A stretch of DNA of 38,965 bases from an uncultured Lachnospiraceae bacterium (GTDB taxonomy: Bacteria; Bacillota; Clostridia; Lachnospirales; Lachnospiraceae). Below, piece after piece: positions 24,585 to 34,740 of the stretch (positions are counted from its first letter, which is position 1; every line of letters begins with the position of its first letter). Where the stretch lies: positions 1 through 38,965 of the forward strand of contig CAMNCY010000006.1 in assembly GCA_946534785.1 (NCBI GenBank), written 5' to 3'. Position numbers and translations under genes: made by a program. The notes beneath the pieces are model-generated. The model had not been told where the DNA came from, did not search any database, and worked only from the letters and a program-made list of their open reading frames with translations.

Positions 24585-26357
24585 TCAGACCGTTTTCAGG
24601 TCCCGGATCACGAACTGGAGCGAACGGTTCCCCCTCCATTCATTGATCTCCGGATAGTAAACGACGTTGCAGCGTGCCGGGTGTCCCGGCTGCAGGTACG
24701 GATGCTTCTCGGGGGGATCGAAAAGGACCATGTCAAAGTTTCTCCCTGTCTGGTCCGCTCCCCGGATCTTCAGGACGTTCCGGTTCTTTCCCAGCACTCT
24801 TTCCACTGTAAGGAGAAGGTCCCTGGTGACGAACAGGGGCCGCTGGTTCTGGTTTCCGCAGGGCTCCAGCAGGCGGAACTCATCTGTCATTTCCATCGTG
24901 ATGAATCTCGGCGGAAGCTCCATATCGATATGCAGGACTTCCGTCATATCCTCCTTGGTGAGGGTGCAGCTCTCATTCAGGGCCTTTCGCAGTTCTTCTT
25001 CCTTTTCCCTTAGGATCGTCAGTCCCGCCGCCATCTTATGCCCGCCGAATTTCAGGAACATTTCCCGGAACCGGTTCAGCTGTTCGAACATGTCGTAGGC
25101 TTCGATCGAGCGGCCGGAACCTTTCAGGATCCCTTCATCTTCCGAGGAAGGCGTAAGAACGATGACCGGCCTTTCATATTTTTCCCGAAGGCGCCCCGCA
25201 ACGATCCCCGCCAGCGATTCATGAAGATCATCCAGCCGGACGATCAGGACGCGGTCCGCAGCGAACCGGGTCGCGGCCATCTGCATGGCATCCTCCGCCC
25301 CCTTTTCCGTCATGCTCTTGCGGCTCTCATTCAGGCTCCGAAGCTCCGATGCGGTCATCATCGCCTTTTCCGGGTCCTTTTCAAAGAACAGGTCCAGCGC
25401 CCGCCTTGCCGTATCGAGTCTTCCCGGCGCGTTCAGGCAGGGCCCGATGACAAAGCCCGCGTGGTAGCAGGTAAGGCGTACGCCGTCCAGTCCGCTTGCA
25501 AGAAGCAGGGCGCGAAGCCCCGTGTTTTCCGAAGCGGCGGCTTCCAAAAGCCCGTACCGCACAAGGATCCGGTTCTCCTTCACAAGGGGCATGACATCGC
25601 AGACCGTCGCAATACCGCAGAAGGCAAGCAGCTCCCTGAGGACCTTCTGCGTCTCTTCCCGGTCTTTGGCACGGCTCCCGGTAATATCCGGTTTTCCCAG
25701 CATGATCTGGGAAAGCTTGAATGCCACGGCGGCGCCGCAGATCTCCGGGAAATCATACAGCGGCTCTCCTGTTGCGGGATCGGGGAGCTTGGGCTCCACG
25801 ATGGCGTCCGCGGGCGGCAGAATGAAGCGGCGCTTTCCGTTTTCTTCCTCATAGGGAATCTCATGATGGTCCGTGACGATGACCGTAAGGCCGGCATCCT
25901 TTGCCTTCTGCAGCACCTCTTTCGCCGCGATCCCGTTGTCGCAGGTCAGGATGAGGTCCGCACCGTCTGCTGCCGCCTGTTCCACCAGGCGCTCGTTGAT
26001 CCCGTATCCGTCCGTGACACGGTTGGGAAGCTCGGTATCCGCCGATCCTCCCAGAAAGGTGATCATCCGCTGCAGGATGAACGAGGAACAGATGCCGTCC
26101 ACGTCATAGTCTCCGATGATGCGGATCTTCTTTTTCCTTGCGATCGCATCCGCAAGGATCCGGACCGCATCCGACATGCCGGGAAGACGCTCCGGCGGCG
26201 TAAGGTCCGCCATGGTCCCCCCGATATATAACGAGGTCTCTTCCGCACCGACGACATCCCGGTTCCGGATGAGTCTTGCCGTGACCGGAGAGATGCCGCA
26301 CAGCCTGGCTATTTCATTGAAGTCGGCTTTTTTGCCGGATACCATCCATTTTGCCAT
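24585..26357 (-). CDS. recJ: Single-stranded-DNA-specific exonuclease RecJ
   Basis: RecJ degrades single-stranded DNA 5' to 3' in recombination and repair. The DHH phosphoesterase motifs are clear: IIGDYDVDGICSSF, TCDNGIAAKE, VTDHHEIP, then the DHHA1 part containing FGGHKMAAGL, and a C-terminal OB-like domain. The ORF track begins at 26423. ATG at 26357 (MAKWMVSGKKAD) has GGAGG seven bases upstream, giving 590 residues. This is close to the Gram-negative core length and clearly shorter than the Bacillus form with its extra C-terminal domain. It lies 80 bases downstream of secDF with a hairpin between them. Confidence 0.95.
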   Translation of the reverse strand: MAKWMVSGKKADFNEIARLCGISPVTARLIRNRDVVGAEETSLYIGGTMADLTPPERLPGMSDAVRILADAIARKKKIRIIGDYDVDGICSSFILQRMITFLGGSADTELPNRVTDGYGINERLVEQAAADGADLILTCDNGIAAKEVLQKAKDAGLTVIVTDHHEIPYEEENGKRRFILPPADAIVEPKLPDPATGEPLYDFPEICGAAVAFKLSQIMLGKPDITGSRAKDREETQKVLRELLAFCGIATVCDVMPLVKENRILVRYGLLEAAASENTGLRALLLASGLDGVRLTCYHAGFVIGPCLNAPGRLDTARRALDLFFEKDPEKAMMTASELRSLNESRKSMTEKGAEDAMQMAATRFAADRVLIVRLDDLHESLAGIVAGRLREKYERPVIVLTPSSEDEGILKGSGRSIEAYDMFEQLNRFREMFLKFGGHKMAAGLTILREKEEELRKALNESCTLTKEDMTEVLHIDMELPPRFITMEMTDEFRLLEPCGNQNQRPLFVTRDLLLTVERVLGKNRNVLKIRGADQTGRNFDMVLFDPPEKHPYLQPGHPARCNVVYYPEINEWRGNRSLQFVIRDLKTV

Positions 26358-26402
26358 GCCTTTTCCTCCGCCAAGGCGTACCCGCAGTGCAAATACGGAA
26401 GC

Positions 26403-26430
26403 AAAAAGGGGATGCAGGCGCACCCCCTTT
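26403..26430 (-). terminator. Hairpin with T run between secDF and recJ
   Basis: On the minus strand AAAGGGG...CCCCTTTTT forms a stem around gtgcgcctgcat and ends in five T. It starts eight bases past the secDF stop and lies 45 bases before the recJ start. It could end part of the secDF transcripts, leaving read-through or a separate start for recJ. Confidence 0.6.
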
Positions 26431-26437
26431 CATTACA

Positions 26438-28771
26438 TCAGATCACTGTTTTCTTCTTTACGTTCGCGGCATGCTGCGCTTTACGTTCTTCTTTATCCTT
26501 GGCTGCCTTTTCTCTGTGGTAGCGGCCGGAATCGTCATGCTTGGGCTTGAACTTCTGACGAAGGACATACCAGAGCGCACCGGTGATGCACACAGAGGAA
26601 TAGGTACCGCAGATGATGCCTGCCATGATCGGCAGTGCGAACTCCCTGATGGAAGCCACGCCGAAGATGAACAGCGTAAACACCATGAAGAAGGTCGTCA
26701 GGGAAGTGAACAGGGAACGGGAAAGCGTATCCGTGATACTTCTGTTGACCAGCTCTTCCAGGTCCTGGTCCTTCTTCCGTACGGAGAGGTTCTCCCTGAT
26801 CCTGTCGAAGATAACGATCGTCGCGTTGATGGAATAACCCACGATCGTAAGCATGCAGGCGATGAAGGTGCTGCCCACGGAGATCCGCATCAGCGCATAG
26901 AAGGTCAGGACGACCAGCACGTCGTGTGCCAGGGCAATGACCGAGGAAGCGCCGAAACGCATGTCCTTGAACCGGAACCAGATGTAGATCAGCATCAGGA
27001 TCAGGGCGACGATAACGGCCTTGACCGCATCCTGCCGCATTTCGTTACTGATCGTAGAGCTGATGGTCTCTGCCGTGATACTGCTCTCGTCAACACCAAA
27101 GCCGTTTTCCAGGGCCTTGTTGAGTTCTTCTCTTTCCGATACGTTCAGTGTCCTGGTCTTGAAAATGACCTGGTTGGAACCTGCCACTTTCTGGATCTGG
27201 ACATTGGCATCGCCCGTTACCTTCTCAAATTCGGGAACGACCTGCGCTTCCAGCTCTTCCAGGGAATAATCTTCATTGAACGTAACGCTCGTGGACGTGC
27301 CGCCGACGAAATCAAGGCTGTAATTCAGGGCGCCCTTTCCGCTTCCGGCGTTTACGCCCATGATGACCCAGCCGAGGACGATGGCACAGATGGAGGCTGC
27401 AAAGAAGATCTTTTTCTTCTGCAGGAACCCGATGGTGTTCCTTGTCCTGCCGACACCGTAGAATTTCTTATCCTGTGCGCCCAGTGCATAGAAACACTTC
27501 ATGAACCACCGGGTGATCACCAGGGATGTGAACATGGAAAGCAGGATACCGATCGCCAGTGTCTGGGCGAAGCCGCGGACCGTGCCGCTTCCGAGGAAAT
27601 ACAGAACGGCTGCTGCGATCAGTGTCGTGACGTTTCCGTCGATAATAGCGGAAAGCGCCTTATGGAAACCGCCTTCAATGGCATTCTTGACGCTCTTGTT
27701 TGCTGCAAGCTCCTCACGGATCCTGGCGAAAATGATGACGTTCGCATCCACCGCCATACCGATGGAAAGCAGGATACCCGCGATACCGGGAAGCGTTAAG
27801 GTGACTTCAAAGCCGACAAGGACCATGACCATGAGCCCGATGTAGATAAGAAGGGCAAGGCTGGCCGCAAGACCGGGAAGAAGGTATACGGCAATCATGA
27901 AGAGCACGACCAGTACAAAGCCGATCACGCCGGCCTTCATGGAGGTGTTGATCGCATCCTGGCCGAGCTGTGCGCCGACAACGTTGGAACGCATCTCTTC
28001 CAGTTCGACCTTCAGTCCGCCGATACGGATCGTGGAGGCAAGGTGCTCCGCCTCTTCGATGGAACGCTCGCCGGTGATGACCGCCTGGCCGCCGGTGATC
28101 TCATCCTGTACCCTGGGAACGCTGATGAAGGCGCCGTCGTAATAGATACCGATGGTCTCGCCCTTTTCATGAGCTCTCTTGGTCGCTTCCGCGAATTTCT
28201 CGCGGCCTTCGTCCGTGAAGGTAAGCTCCACGACGATCTGCTGGTTGTTCATATTGTCGGACTGATAGCCGGCCCTTGCGCTGGCAACGTCCGTTCCGGA
28301 GAGCACTGCGTCTCCGGACATGATCAGCTCGTTGAGGTCTTTTGTCAGTTCATAGCTGAAAGTAGATGCGCTGATCTCATAGTTGGCATTTCCGTCTTCA
28401 TCTGTCTGACGGATGAAATAAAGGGAGCCGGGACGGCCCAGATCCTGGAGGATCGAATTGGCGTCGGATACGCCGGGGATCTCGATGTTGATCCTGTCGC
28501 TTCCCTCCCTGTAGACCTGTGCTTCCGTGCTGTAGCCCTCGACTCTCCGCTGAAGCTTATAGACCGTATCGTCCATATCCTCATCGGAAGGAGCCTCTTC
28601 ACCTGCCGCACGATAAGTAATGCTGACACCGCCGGCCAGATCAAGGCCGAGCTTGATATTGGACAGGGAGCCGGACCTGTCAGCGCCGATTCCGACGAAG
28701 GCCATATAGAGAAGCCCCGCGAGCACTGCCAGAAGGGCAACCAGCCCGATGACTGCATTTCTTTTCTTCAT
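26438..28771 (-). CDS. secDF: Fused preprotein translocase accessory protein SecDF
   Basis: SecDF uses the proton gradient to pull proteins out of the Sec channel. About 777 residues hold SecD first and SecF second: the SecD start with LGLDLAGGVSITY, a large extracytoplasmic domain to about 240, six helices with the conserved GIAGILLSIGMAVDANVIIFARI, then a second set starting near 460 with SLDFVGGTSTSV, a smaller periplasmic-side domain, and the SecF segment IVGYSINATIVIFDRIREN. Such fusions are usual in Bacillus and many Clostridia. The ORF track starts at 28783; ATG at 28771 (MKKRNAVIGL) has GAGG six bases upstream and is preferred. A strong promoter lies upstream, divergent from the CNNM/CorC gene. 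Confidence 0.96.
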   Translation of the reverse strand: MKKRNAVIGLVALLAVLAGLLYMAFVGIGADRSGSLSNIKLGLDLAGGVSITYRAAGEEAPSDEDMDDTVYKLQRRVEGYSTEAQVYREGSDRINIEIPGVSDANSILQDLGRPGSLYFIRQTDEDGNANYEISASTFSYELTKDLNELIMSGDAVLSGTDVASARAGYQSDNMNNQQIVVELTFTDEGREKFAEATKRAHEKGETIGIYYDGAFISVPRVQDEITGGQAVITGERSIEEAEHLASTIRIGGLKVELEEMRSNVVGAQLGQDAINTSMKAGVIGFVLVVLFMIAVYLLPGLAASLALLIYIGLMVMVLVGFEVTLTLPGIAGILLSIGMAVDANVIIFARIREELAANKSVKNAIEGGFHKALSAIIDGNVTTLIAAAVLYFLGSGTVRGFAQTLAIGILLSMFTSLVITRWFMKCFYALGAQDKKFYGVGRTRNTIGFLQKKKIFFAASICAIVLGWVIMGVNAGSGKGALNYSLDFVGGTSTSVTFNEDYSLEELEAQVVPEFEKVTGDANVQIQKVAGSNQVIFKTRTLNVSEREELNKALENGFGVDESSITAETISSTISNEMRQDAVKAVIVALILMLIYIWFRFKDMRFGASSVIALAHDVLVVLTFYALMRISVGSTFIACMLTIVGYSINATIVIFDRIRENLSVRKKDQDLEELVNRSITDTLSRSLFTSLTTFFMVFTLFIFGVASIREFALPIMAGIICGTYSSVCITGALWYVLRQKFKPKHDDSGRYHREKAAKDKEERKAQHAANVKKKTVI

Positions 28772-28829
28772 AACTATCCTCATTTCCTGAATAACGATTT
28801 ATGAGCAATACCAGGCTCACAACTTTGCA

Positions 28830-28857
28830 ATTATATCATAGTTTGTCTTCTTGTAAA
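28830..28857 (-). promoter_or_regulatory. Promoter of secDF
   Basis: On the minus strand TTTACA (28852-28857) and a perfect TATAAT (28830-28835) are 16 bases apart, about 60 bases before the chosen secDF start. Its -35 box covers the same bases as the -35 box of the divergent plus-strand promoter. Confidence 0.75.
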
Positions 28858-28878
28858 ACTACTTTGTCATGGTAAAAT
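28851..28878 (+). promoter_or_regulatory. Likely promoter of the CNNM/CorC gene
   Basis: On the plus strand TTGTAA (28851-28856) and TAAAAT (28873-28878) are 16 bases apart, about 90 bases before the start codon. An alternative TTGTCA (28864-28869) lies just downstream but has a poorer -10. The element overlaps the secDF -35. Confidence 0.55.
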
Positions 28879-28968
28879 GCTTATGATATGCATATCCGCC
28901 GGGCCTGCCCGGAGGATCCCGGGATTCCGCTCAAAACACCCCGCATCACTTTACGGAGGATCTTATAA

Positions 28969-30279
<1,311 letters not shown>

Positions 30280-30304
30280 CAACGGCCCGGACACGGCCTG
30301 AAAA

Positions 30305-30350
30305 AACGCCTTCCCGTTCCCGTTTCCGGGAGCAGGAAGGCGTTTGTTTT
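30305..30350. terminator. Bidirectional terminator between the CNNM/CorC gene and aspS
   Basis: AACGCCTTCC (30305-30314) pairs with GGAAGGCGTT (30335-30344), with an inner CCCG/CGGG pairing. The plus side ends in TTTGTTTTT and the minus side in TTTTTT, so it can end both converging transcripts. Confidence 0.88.
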
Positions 30351-30371
30351 TGCCTTTTTTTCGGTACTGTC

Positions 30372-32156
30372 TTATTCCTCTTCCTTCTTGTCCAGATCGA
30401 CGCGGATGTGGAGTTCCTCCAGCTGTTTGTCCGTGACTTCGGAAGGTGCGCCCATCAGGATATCCTGGGCGTTCTTGTTCATCGGGAACGGAATGACCTC
30501 GCGGATCGAGTCCTCTCCGGAAAGAAGCATGACCATACGGTCTACGCCGGGCGCGATGCCTGCATGGGGCGGCGCACCGTAGCAGAACGCATTGTACATG
30601 GCAGGGAACTTCGCCTTTACGTCCTCTTCCCCGAGCCTGACCATTTCGAAGGCCTTGATCATGATCTCCGGATCATGGTTTCTGACGGCGCCGGAAGAAA
30701 GCTCTACGCCGTTGCAGACAAGGTCGTACTGGTCGGCGGTGATGGACAGGGGATCGATCTCGCCCCGCTCCGCCTTCAGCAGTGTTTCCAGGCCGCCGGA
30801 AGGCATGGAGAAGGGATTGTGGCAGAATTCCATCTCTCCCGACTCTTCCCCGATCTCATACATCGGGAAATCCACGATCCAGCAGAAGGCATACTGCTCT
30901 TTGTCCATATGGCCGGGTGCTGCGGCGCCGAGAGTCTTGACAAGGACGCCGGCGGTCTTGACGGCCTGGCCCCTGCTGCCTGCGCTGAGCGCGACAAAAT
31001 CACCGTTTGAAAGCCCGAGGGCCTTTACGACCGCATCCTTGACGGGCGCGACGAACTTGGAGATGCCGCCGACGATCTCTCCGTTCTCATCCATGCGGAA
31101 CCAGTAAGGCTTGCTGCCCGCCTGGACCTCAACGTCTGCCAGGATCTTGTCGATCTGCTTTCTGGATGCCGCATAGCCGGATACCACGACGGCCTTGACG
31201 GTATTGCCTTCAAAAGGCCCGAAGCCGCAGCCGGAAAGAAGTTCCGTTACATCCTGCACGGTAAGGTCGATCCGAAGATCCGGCTTGTCCGTGCCGTATT
31301 TTTCCATGGCCTCCAGATAAGGGATCCTTACGAAGGGCGCGCTGCTGGCGCGGTCGTACTTTCCGTATTTTGCGAATACGGGCGGCAGGACATCCTCCAT
31401 GACGGCAAAGACGTCCTCCTGGGAAGCAAAAGCCATTTCCATATCCAGCTGATAGAATTCTCCCGGAGACCGGTCTCCTCTTGCGTCCTCATCACGGAAG
31501 CAGGGCGCGATCTGGAAATAGCGGTCGATGCCGGATACCATCAGGAGCTGCTTGAACTGCTGCGGCGCCTGGGGCAGCGCATAGAACTTGCCGGGATGCT
31601 TTCTTGCGGGGACCAGGTAATCCCTTGCGCCTTCCGGGGAGGAGGCGGTCAGGATGGGCGTTGTGATCTCCATGAAGCCGTGGTCTGTCATGGCCTTGCG
31701 GAGCGCAGCCACCACATTGCAGCGAAGGATGATATTGTTCTTCACTTCGGGATTGCGAAGGTCCAGGTAACGGTAGCGAAGACGCACCGCCTCATCCGCC
31801 TCGCGGCTGTGATTGATCTCAAAGGGAAGCTCGCTGTAGCGGCACTTTCCGAGGACCGTGACCGCGGAGGGAACGACTTCGATATCTCCCGTCGCCTGCT
31901 TGGGGTTCTTGGAGCTTCTCTCCCTGACAGTGCCGGTGACCTGGATCGTGGACTCCTTGGTGATCTCGCGGAACTGCTTCATCATCTCTTCGGTCTCGAC
32001 GACGATCTGCGTGGTCCCGTAAAAGTCCCTGAGGACGACAAAGCCCAGGTTCGCGGATACGACTCTCATGTTCTCGAGCCATCCGGCCAGTGTTACCTCA
32101 AGGCCGGCATGCTCCAGACGGAGCTCCCCGCATGTATGTGTTCGTGACTGCATCAT
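30372..32156 (-). CDS. aspS: Aspartyl-tRNA synthetase
   Basis: AspRS charges tRNA-Asp with aspartate. The 594-residue length and the layout are those of the bacterial type: N-terminal OB anticodon-binding domain (about 1-105), catalytic class II core with FRDEDARGDRSPGEFYQLDMEM (motif 2), a GAD insertion domain in the middle, and the late GIAPGVDRMVML (motif 3). An AAAGGAG site overlaps the hisS stop region six bases before ATG, so hisS and aspS are one unit. Whether it also charges tRNA-Asn cannot be decided by eye. Confidence 0.97.
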   Translation of the reverse strand: MMQSRTHTCGELRLEHAGLEVTLAGWLENMRVVSANLGFVVLRDFYGTTQIVVETEEMMKQFREITKESTIQVTGTVRERSSKNPKQATGDIEVVPSAVTVLGKCRYSELPFEINHSREADEAVRLRYRYLDLRNPEVKNNIILRCNVVAALRKAMTDHGFMEITTPILTASSPEGARDYLVPARKHPGKFYALPQAPQQFKQLLMVSGIDRYFQIAPCFRDEDARGDRSPGEFYQLDMEMAFASQEDVFAVMEDVLPPVFAKYGKYDRASSAPFVRIPYLEAMEKYGTDKPDLRIDLTVQDVTELLSGCGFGPFEGNTVKAVVVSGYAASRKQIDKILADVEVQAGSKPYWFRMDENGEIVGGISKFVAPVKDAVVKALGLSNGDFVALSAGSRGQAVKTAGVLVKTLGAAAPGHMDKEQYAFCWIVDFPMYEIGEESGEMEFCHNPFSMPSGGLETLLKAERGEIDPLSITADQYDLVCNGVELSSGAVRNHDPEIMIKAFEMVRLGEEDVKAKFPAMYNAFCYGAPPHAGIAPGVDRMVMLLSGEDSIREVIPFPMNKNAQDILMGAPSEVTDKQLEELHIRVDLDKKEEE

Positions 32157-32168
32157 TTTAGTCTCCTT

Positions 32169-33428
32169 TCAGCCGATCTGCCTTGCGTAGAATTCCTCGA
32201 ACTGCGTATAGCCCTGATCGGTCAGCTGCTGCTTCTGGAATTTTTTGTTCTTGTTCATGCGTACGACAAGGACGGACTTTCCTTCCAGCCTTGCCTTCTG
32301 TGCGCGCTCGATCGCTTCCCTGAGAATGTCGGAAGGAAGATTCTTCTCCAGAAGGAACGCGATCTTCTCTCCCTGCCCGGGGACCTTGAAGCCCTGCTCC
32401 AGGAGGATCAGGATGATCCTTTCAAAGCCGATGGAAAAACCGCAGGCCGGCACGTCCTTTCCGGTGAACTTTCCGACCATTCCGTCATATCTTCCGCCGC
32501 CGCCGCAGGAAATACCGAGCTCCGGCATGGCGATCTCGAAGATCGTTCCTGTATAATAGCTCATGCCGCGGACGATCGTGGGATCGAATACGACCTTGAA
32601 GTCCGCCTGCTTTGTCGCTTCCACGGTCTCGATCGTCTCCCGAAGGTCCGGAATGACCGCGCCGTCGATGACGCCTTCCAGCTTCTCTTCCAGGAAAGAA
32701 AGCTTGTCAGGTGCTGCCTCCAGGCCTTCGAAAAGCTCGCAGTAGGAGGCGGCGGACGCCTCGTCGAATCCGCTTTCCTTCAGCTCCCTGAGAACGCCGT
32801 CCAGGCCGATCTTGTCCATCTTGTCCAGGATGATGAAGACCTCATCATACCGTTCTTCCGGAAAACCGGAATATGCCGCCATCGCCTTCAGGATCCGCCT
32901 TTCATTGATGCGGATCTGGAAGCCCTTGAATCCGAGGCGTCCCAGCGTTGTCGTCGTTGCCAGGATCAGCTCGATCTCCGCCAGGTTCGTCGGCTCTCCG
33001 ATGATATCGATATCGCACTGCATGAACTGGCGGTATCTTCCCTTCTGCGGCCTGTCGGCGCGCCAGACATTCCCCATCTGCAGGGCCTTGAAGGGCATCG
33101 CAAGTTCATTCTCATGGTTGGAAAAATACCGCACCAGCGGCACTGTCAGGTCATAGCGAAGGCCTCCGTCCACAAGGTCCGCTTCTTCCCTGGCTTCCTC
33201 CAGGCGGAGCTTTTCGCCTCTCTTTAAGATCTTGAAGATCAGCTTCTCATTATCGCCGCCGGACTTGGACGTCAGGTTCTCGATGTTCTCGACGCAGGGC
33301 GTCTCGATGCCCTGGAAGCCGAATTCCGCATAGGTCTTCTTGATCACGGAAATGCAGTAGTCCCGGATCTCCATTTCAGCAGGCATTATATCTTTCATGC
33401 CGGTGACCGGCTTTTTCTTCAGTGCCAT
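32169..33428 (-). CDS. hisS: Histidyl-tRNA synthetase
   Basis: HisRS charges tRNA-His. Class II core motifs are visible: the N-terminal PVTGMKDIMPAEM, motif 2 in FRALQMGNVWRADRPQKGRYRQFMQ-like sequence (here FKALQMGNVWR then GRYRQF), the histidine-specific GGGGRYDGMV and GFSIGFERI. The C-terminal anticodon-binding domain ends FEEFYARQIG. The ORF track starts at 33443, but ATG at 33428 (MALKKKPVTG) has AAAGGAA seven bases upstream, so the protein is about 419 residues. It precedes aspS by 12 bases. A T-box, often found before such genes, is not present in the short upstream gap. Confidence 0.96.
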   Translation of the reverse strand: MALKKKPVTGMKDIMPAEMEIRDYCISVIKKTYAEFGFQGIETPCVENIENLTSKSGGDNEKLIFKILKRGEKLRLEEAREEADLVDGGLRYDLTVPLVRYFSNHENELAMPFKALQMGNVWRADRPQKGRYRQFMQCDIDIIGEPTNLAEIELILATTTTLGRLGFKGFQIRINERRILKAMAAYSGFPEERYDEVFIILDKMDKIGLDGVLRELKESGFDEASAASYCELFEGLEAAPDKLSFLEEKLEGVIDGAVIPDLRETIETVEATKQADFKVVFDPTIVRGMSYYTGTIFEIAMPELGISCGGGGRYDGMVGKFTGKDVPACGFSIGFERIILILLEQGFKVPGQGEKIAFLLEKNLPSDILREAIERAQKARLEGKSVLVVRMNKNKKFQKQQLTDQGYTQFEEFYARQIG

Positions 33429-33500
33429 ACGGTTTCCTTTCATAAAAGAAGACGGCGAAAGCGCATTGCTTTCCTGCCGACTGTTGATTTCAACCTGATA

Positions 33501-33529
33501 ATTTTACAATCGGCGGCGGTTTATTGCAA
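33501..33529 (-). promoter_or_regulatory. Promoter of hisS-aspS
   Basis: On the minus strand TTGCAA (33524-33529) and TAAAAT (33501-33506) are 17 bases apart, about 75 bases before the hisS start. A small hairpin ggacc-N6-ggtcc (about 33551-33566) lies just upstream and could be a weak end for dprA, but it has no T run. Confidence 0.65.
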
Positions 33530-33594
33530 CAATTCCGGCGAATTTAATCCGGGACCAAAGCCGGTCCTTCGGGAAAACACAAAGACAGCGTCCG

Positions 33595-34740
33595 TCACCG
33601 CAAAACAGCACTGACAAAATGTCCGATCCCCGTCTCCCGGACAAGTCCCCGGATCTCAAGGAGCGTCATCTCCTGCCGGAGCCTCGCATAGCCGCAGTCT
33701 TCCTCCACGGCTTCCAGAAGGCTGTCCAGGCTCCTCGGCGTTGCCATATCCAGATGAAGAAGGATCTTCTTCTGCAAAGGCGTAAGGCCGGCGGGAAGAG
33801 GCTGCGCACCTTCCCCGCCTGCTTCCTCCTTTCCGGACGGATCCCGTCCCAGCGCCTGCAGAACGGCGTCCGGCGATACGGCGATCCCCGCCCCCTGCCG
33901 GATCAGCTCATTGCACCCCCGGCTCGTACCGTCGCAGATCCTGCCCGGCAGGGCATAGATGTCCTTCCCCTGCTCCAGCGCCATATCGACCGTGATGAGG
34001 GTCCCGGACCGCTCCCTTGCCTCTATCACGAGCACCAGGTCCGAAAGGGCGCTGATGATCCGGTTCCTCGGCGGAAACAGCCTTGCCTGGGGCCGGGTGC
34101 CCGGAGGATATTCCGAAAAGACGCATCCGTCGCTGCACAGCTTCTCATAGAGTTCCCGGTTCTGCGGCGGATAGCAGACATCGGCGCCGCATCCAAGGAC
34201 CGCAAGGGAATACCCGCCTGCCTGCAGGGCCGTCATGCCGGCAATGCCGTCGATCCCCCTCGCCATGCCGCTGATGATCAGGACGCCGGCTTCCGCAAGC
34301 GCCCTTGCGAATACGCCTGCCATCTCCCGCCCGTAGATGGTGGATTCCCGGGCGCCGATGACCGCACAGGCAGGTGCCTCTTCCTTCGGGAGCGTCCCGA
34401 TAAAATAGATCCCGAACGGCGGATCCGGGATACAGGTAAGCTTTTCCGGATACAGGGGACTATCGAAGGAGGCAAAGCAGATTTTCGAAGGCCCGCCCCT
34501 TTCCTGCATGCCTTTGAAAGGCCCCTCTGCCTTCGGATCCTTTCTCCGTTCATTGATGAGAAGCTCTGTCCTGTCTGCGGCATCCGCCTCATGCATCAGG
34601 AGGAAGAGCTTCTCCTCCGGCATTTTCCAGATCTCCTCCGCAAAATCCTTCCCGTCCTTCAGAACGCGGCGCATCCTAAAGATCGTCCTGCTGCCGAATC
34701 CTTCGATCTCATACAGCTTTCTGGCATATCGTTCATCCAA
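33595..34740 (-). CDS. dprA: DNA-processing protein DprA
   Basis: DprA binds incoming single-stranded DNA and loads RecA during natural transformation; it is also kept in many species not known to be competent. The protein has an N-terminal SAM-like helical part (about 1-90), the Rossmann-like core with VIGARESTIYGREMAG, SGMARGIDGIAG, FSEYPPGTRP and LFPPRNRIISALSD, and a C-terminal winged-helix segment. The ORF track begins with ATG at 34749, but the only Shine-Dalgarno (GGGAGG, 34750-34755) touches that ATG with no spacer. The TTG at 34740 has a proper 9-base spacing, so I prefer it (381 residues). The gene overlaps the end of comM by a few bases. Confidence 0.93.
   Translation of the reverse strand: MDERYARKLYEIEGFGSRTIFRMRRVLKDGKDFAEEIWKMPEEKLFLLMHEADAADRTELLINERRKDPKAEGPFKGMQERGGPSKICFASFDSPLYPEKLTCIPDPPFGIYFIGTLPKEEAPACAVIGARESTIYGREMAGVFARALAEAGVLIISGMARGIDGIAGMTALQAGGYSLAVLGCGADVCYPPQNRELYEKLCSDGCVFSEYPPGTRPQARLFPPRNRIISALSDLVLVIEARERSGTLITVDMALEQGKDIYALPGRICDGTSRGCNELIRQGAGIAVSPDAVLQALGRDPSGKEEAGGEGAQPLPAGLTPLQKKILLHLDMATPRSLDSLLEAVEEDCGYARLRQEMTLLEIRGLVRETGIGHFVSAVLR

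Noticed and set aside
33429-33594. T-box riboswitch before hisS-aspS
   Set aside because: The gap is only about 165 bases, a sigma-type promoter sits in its middle, and the T-box core (GGTGG.ACCGCG-like) is not present on the minus strand.
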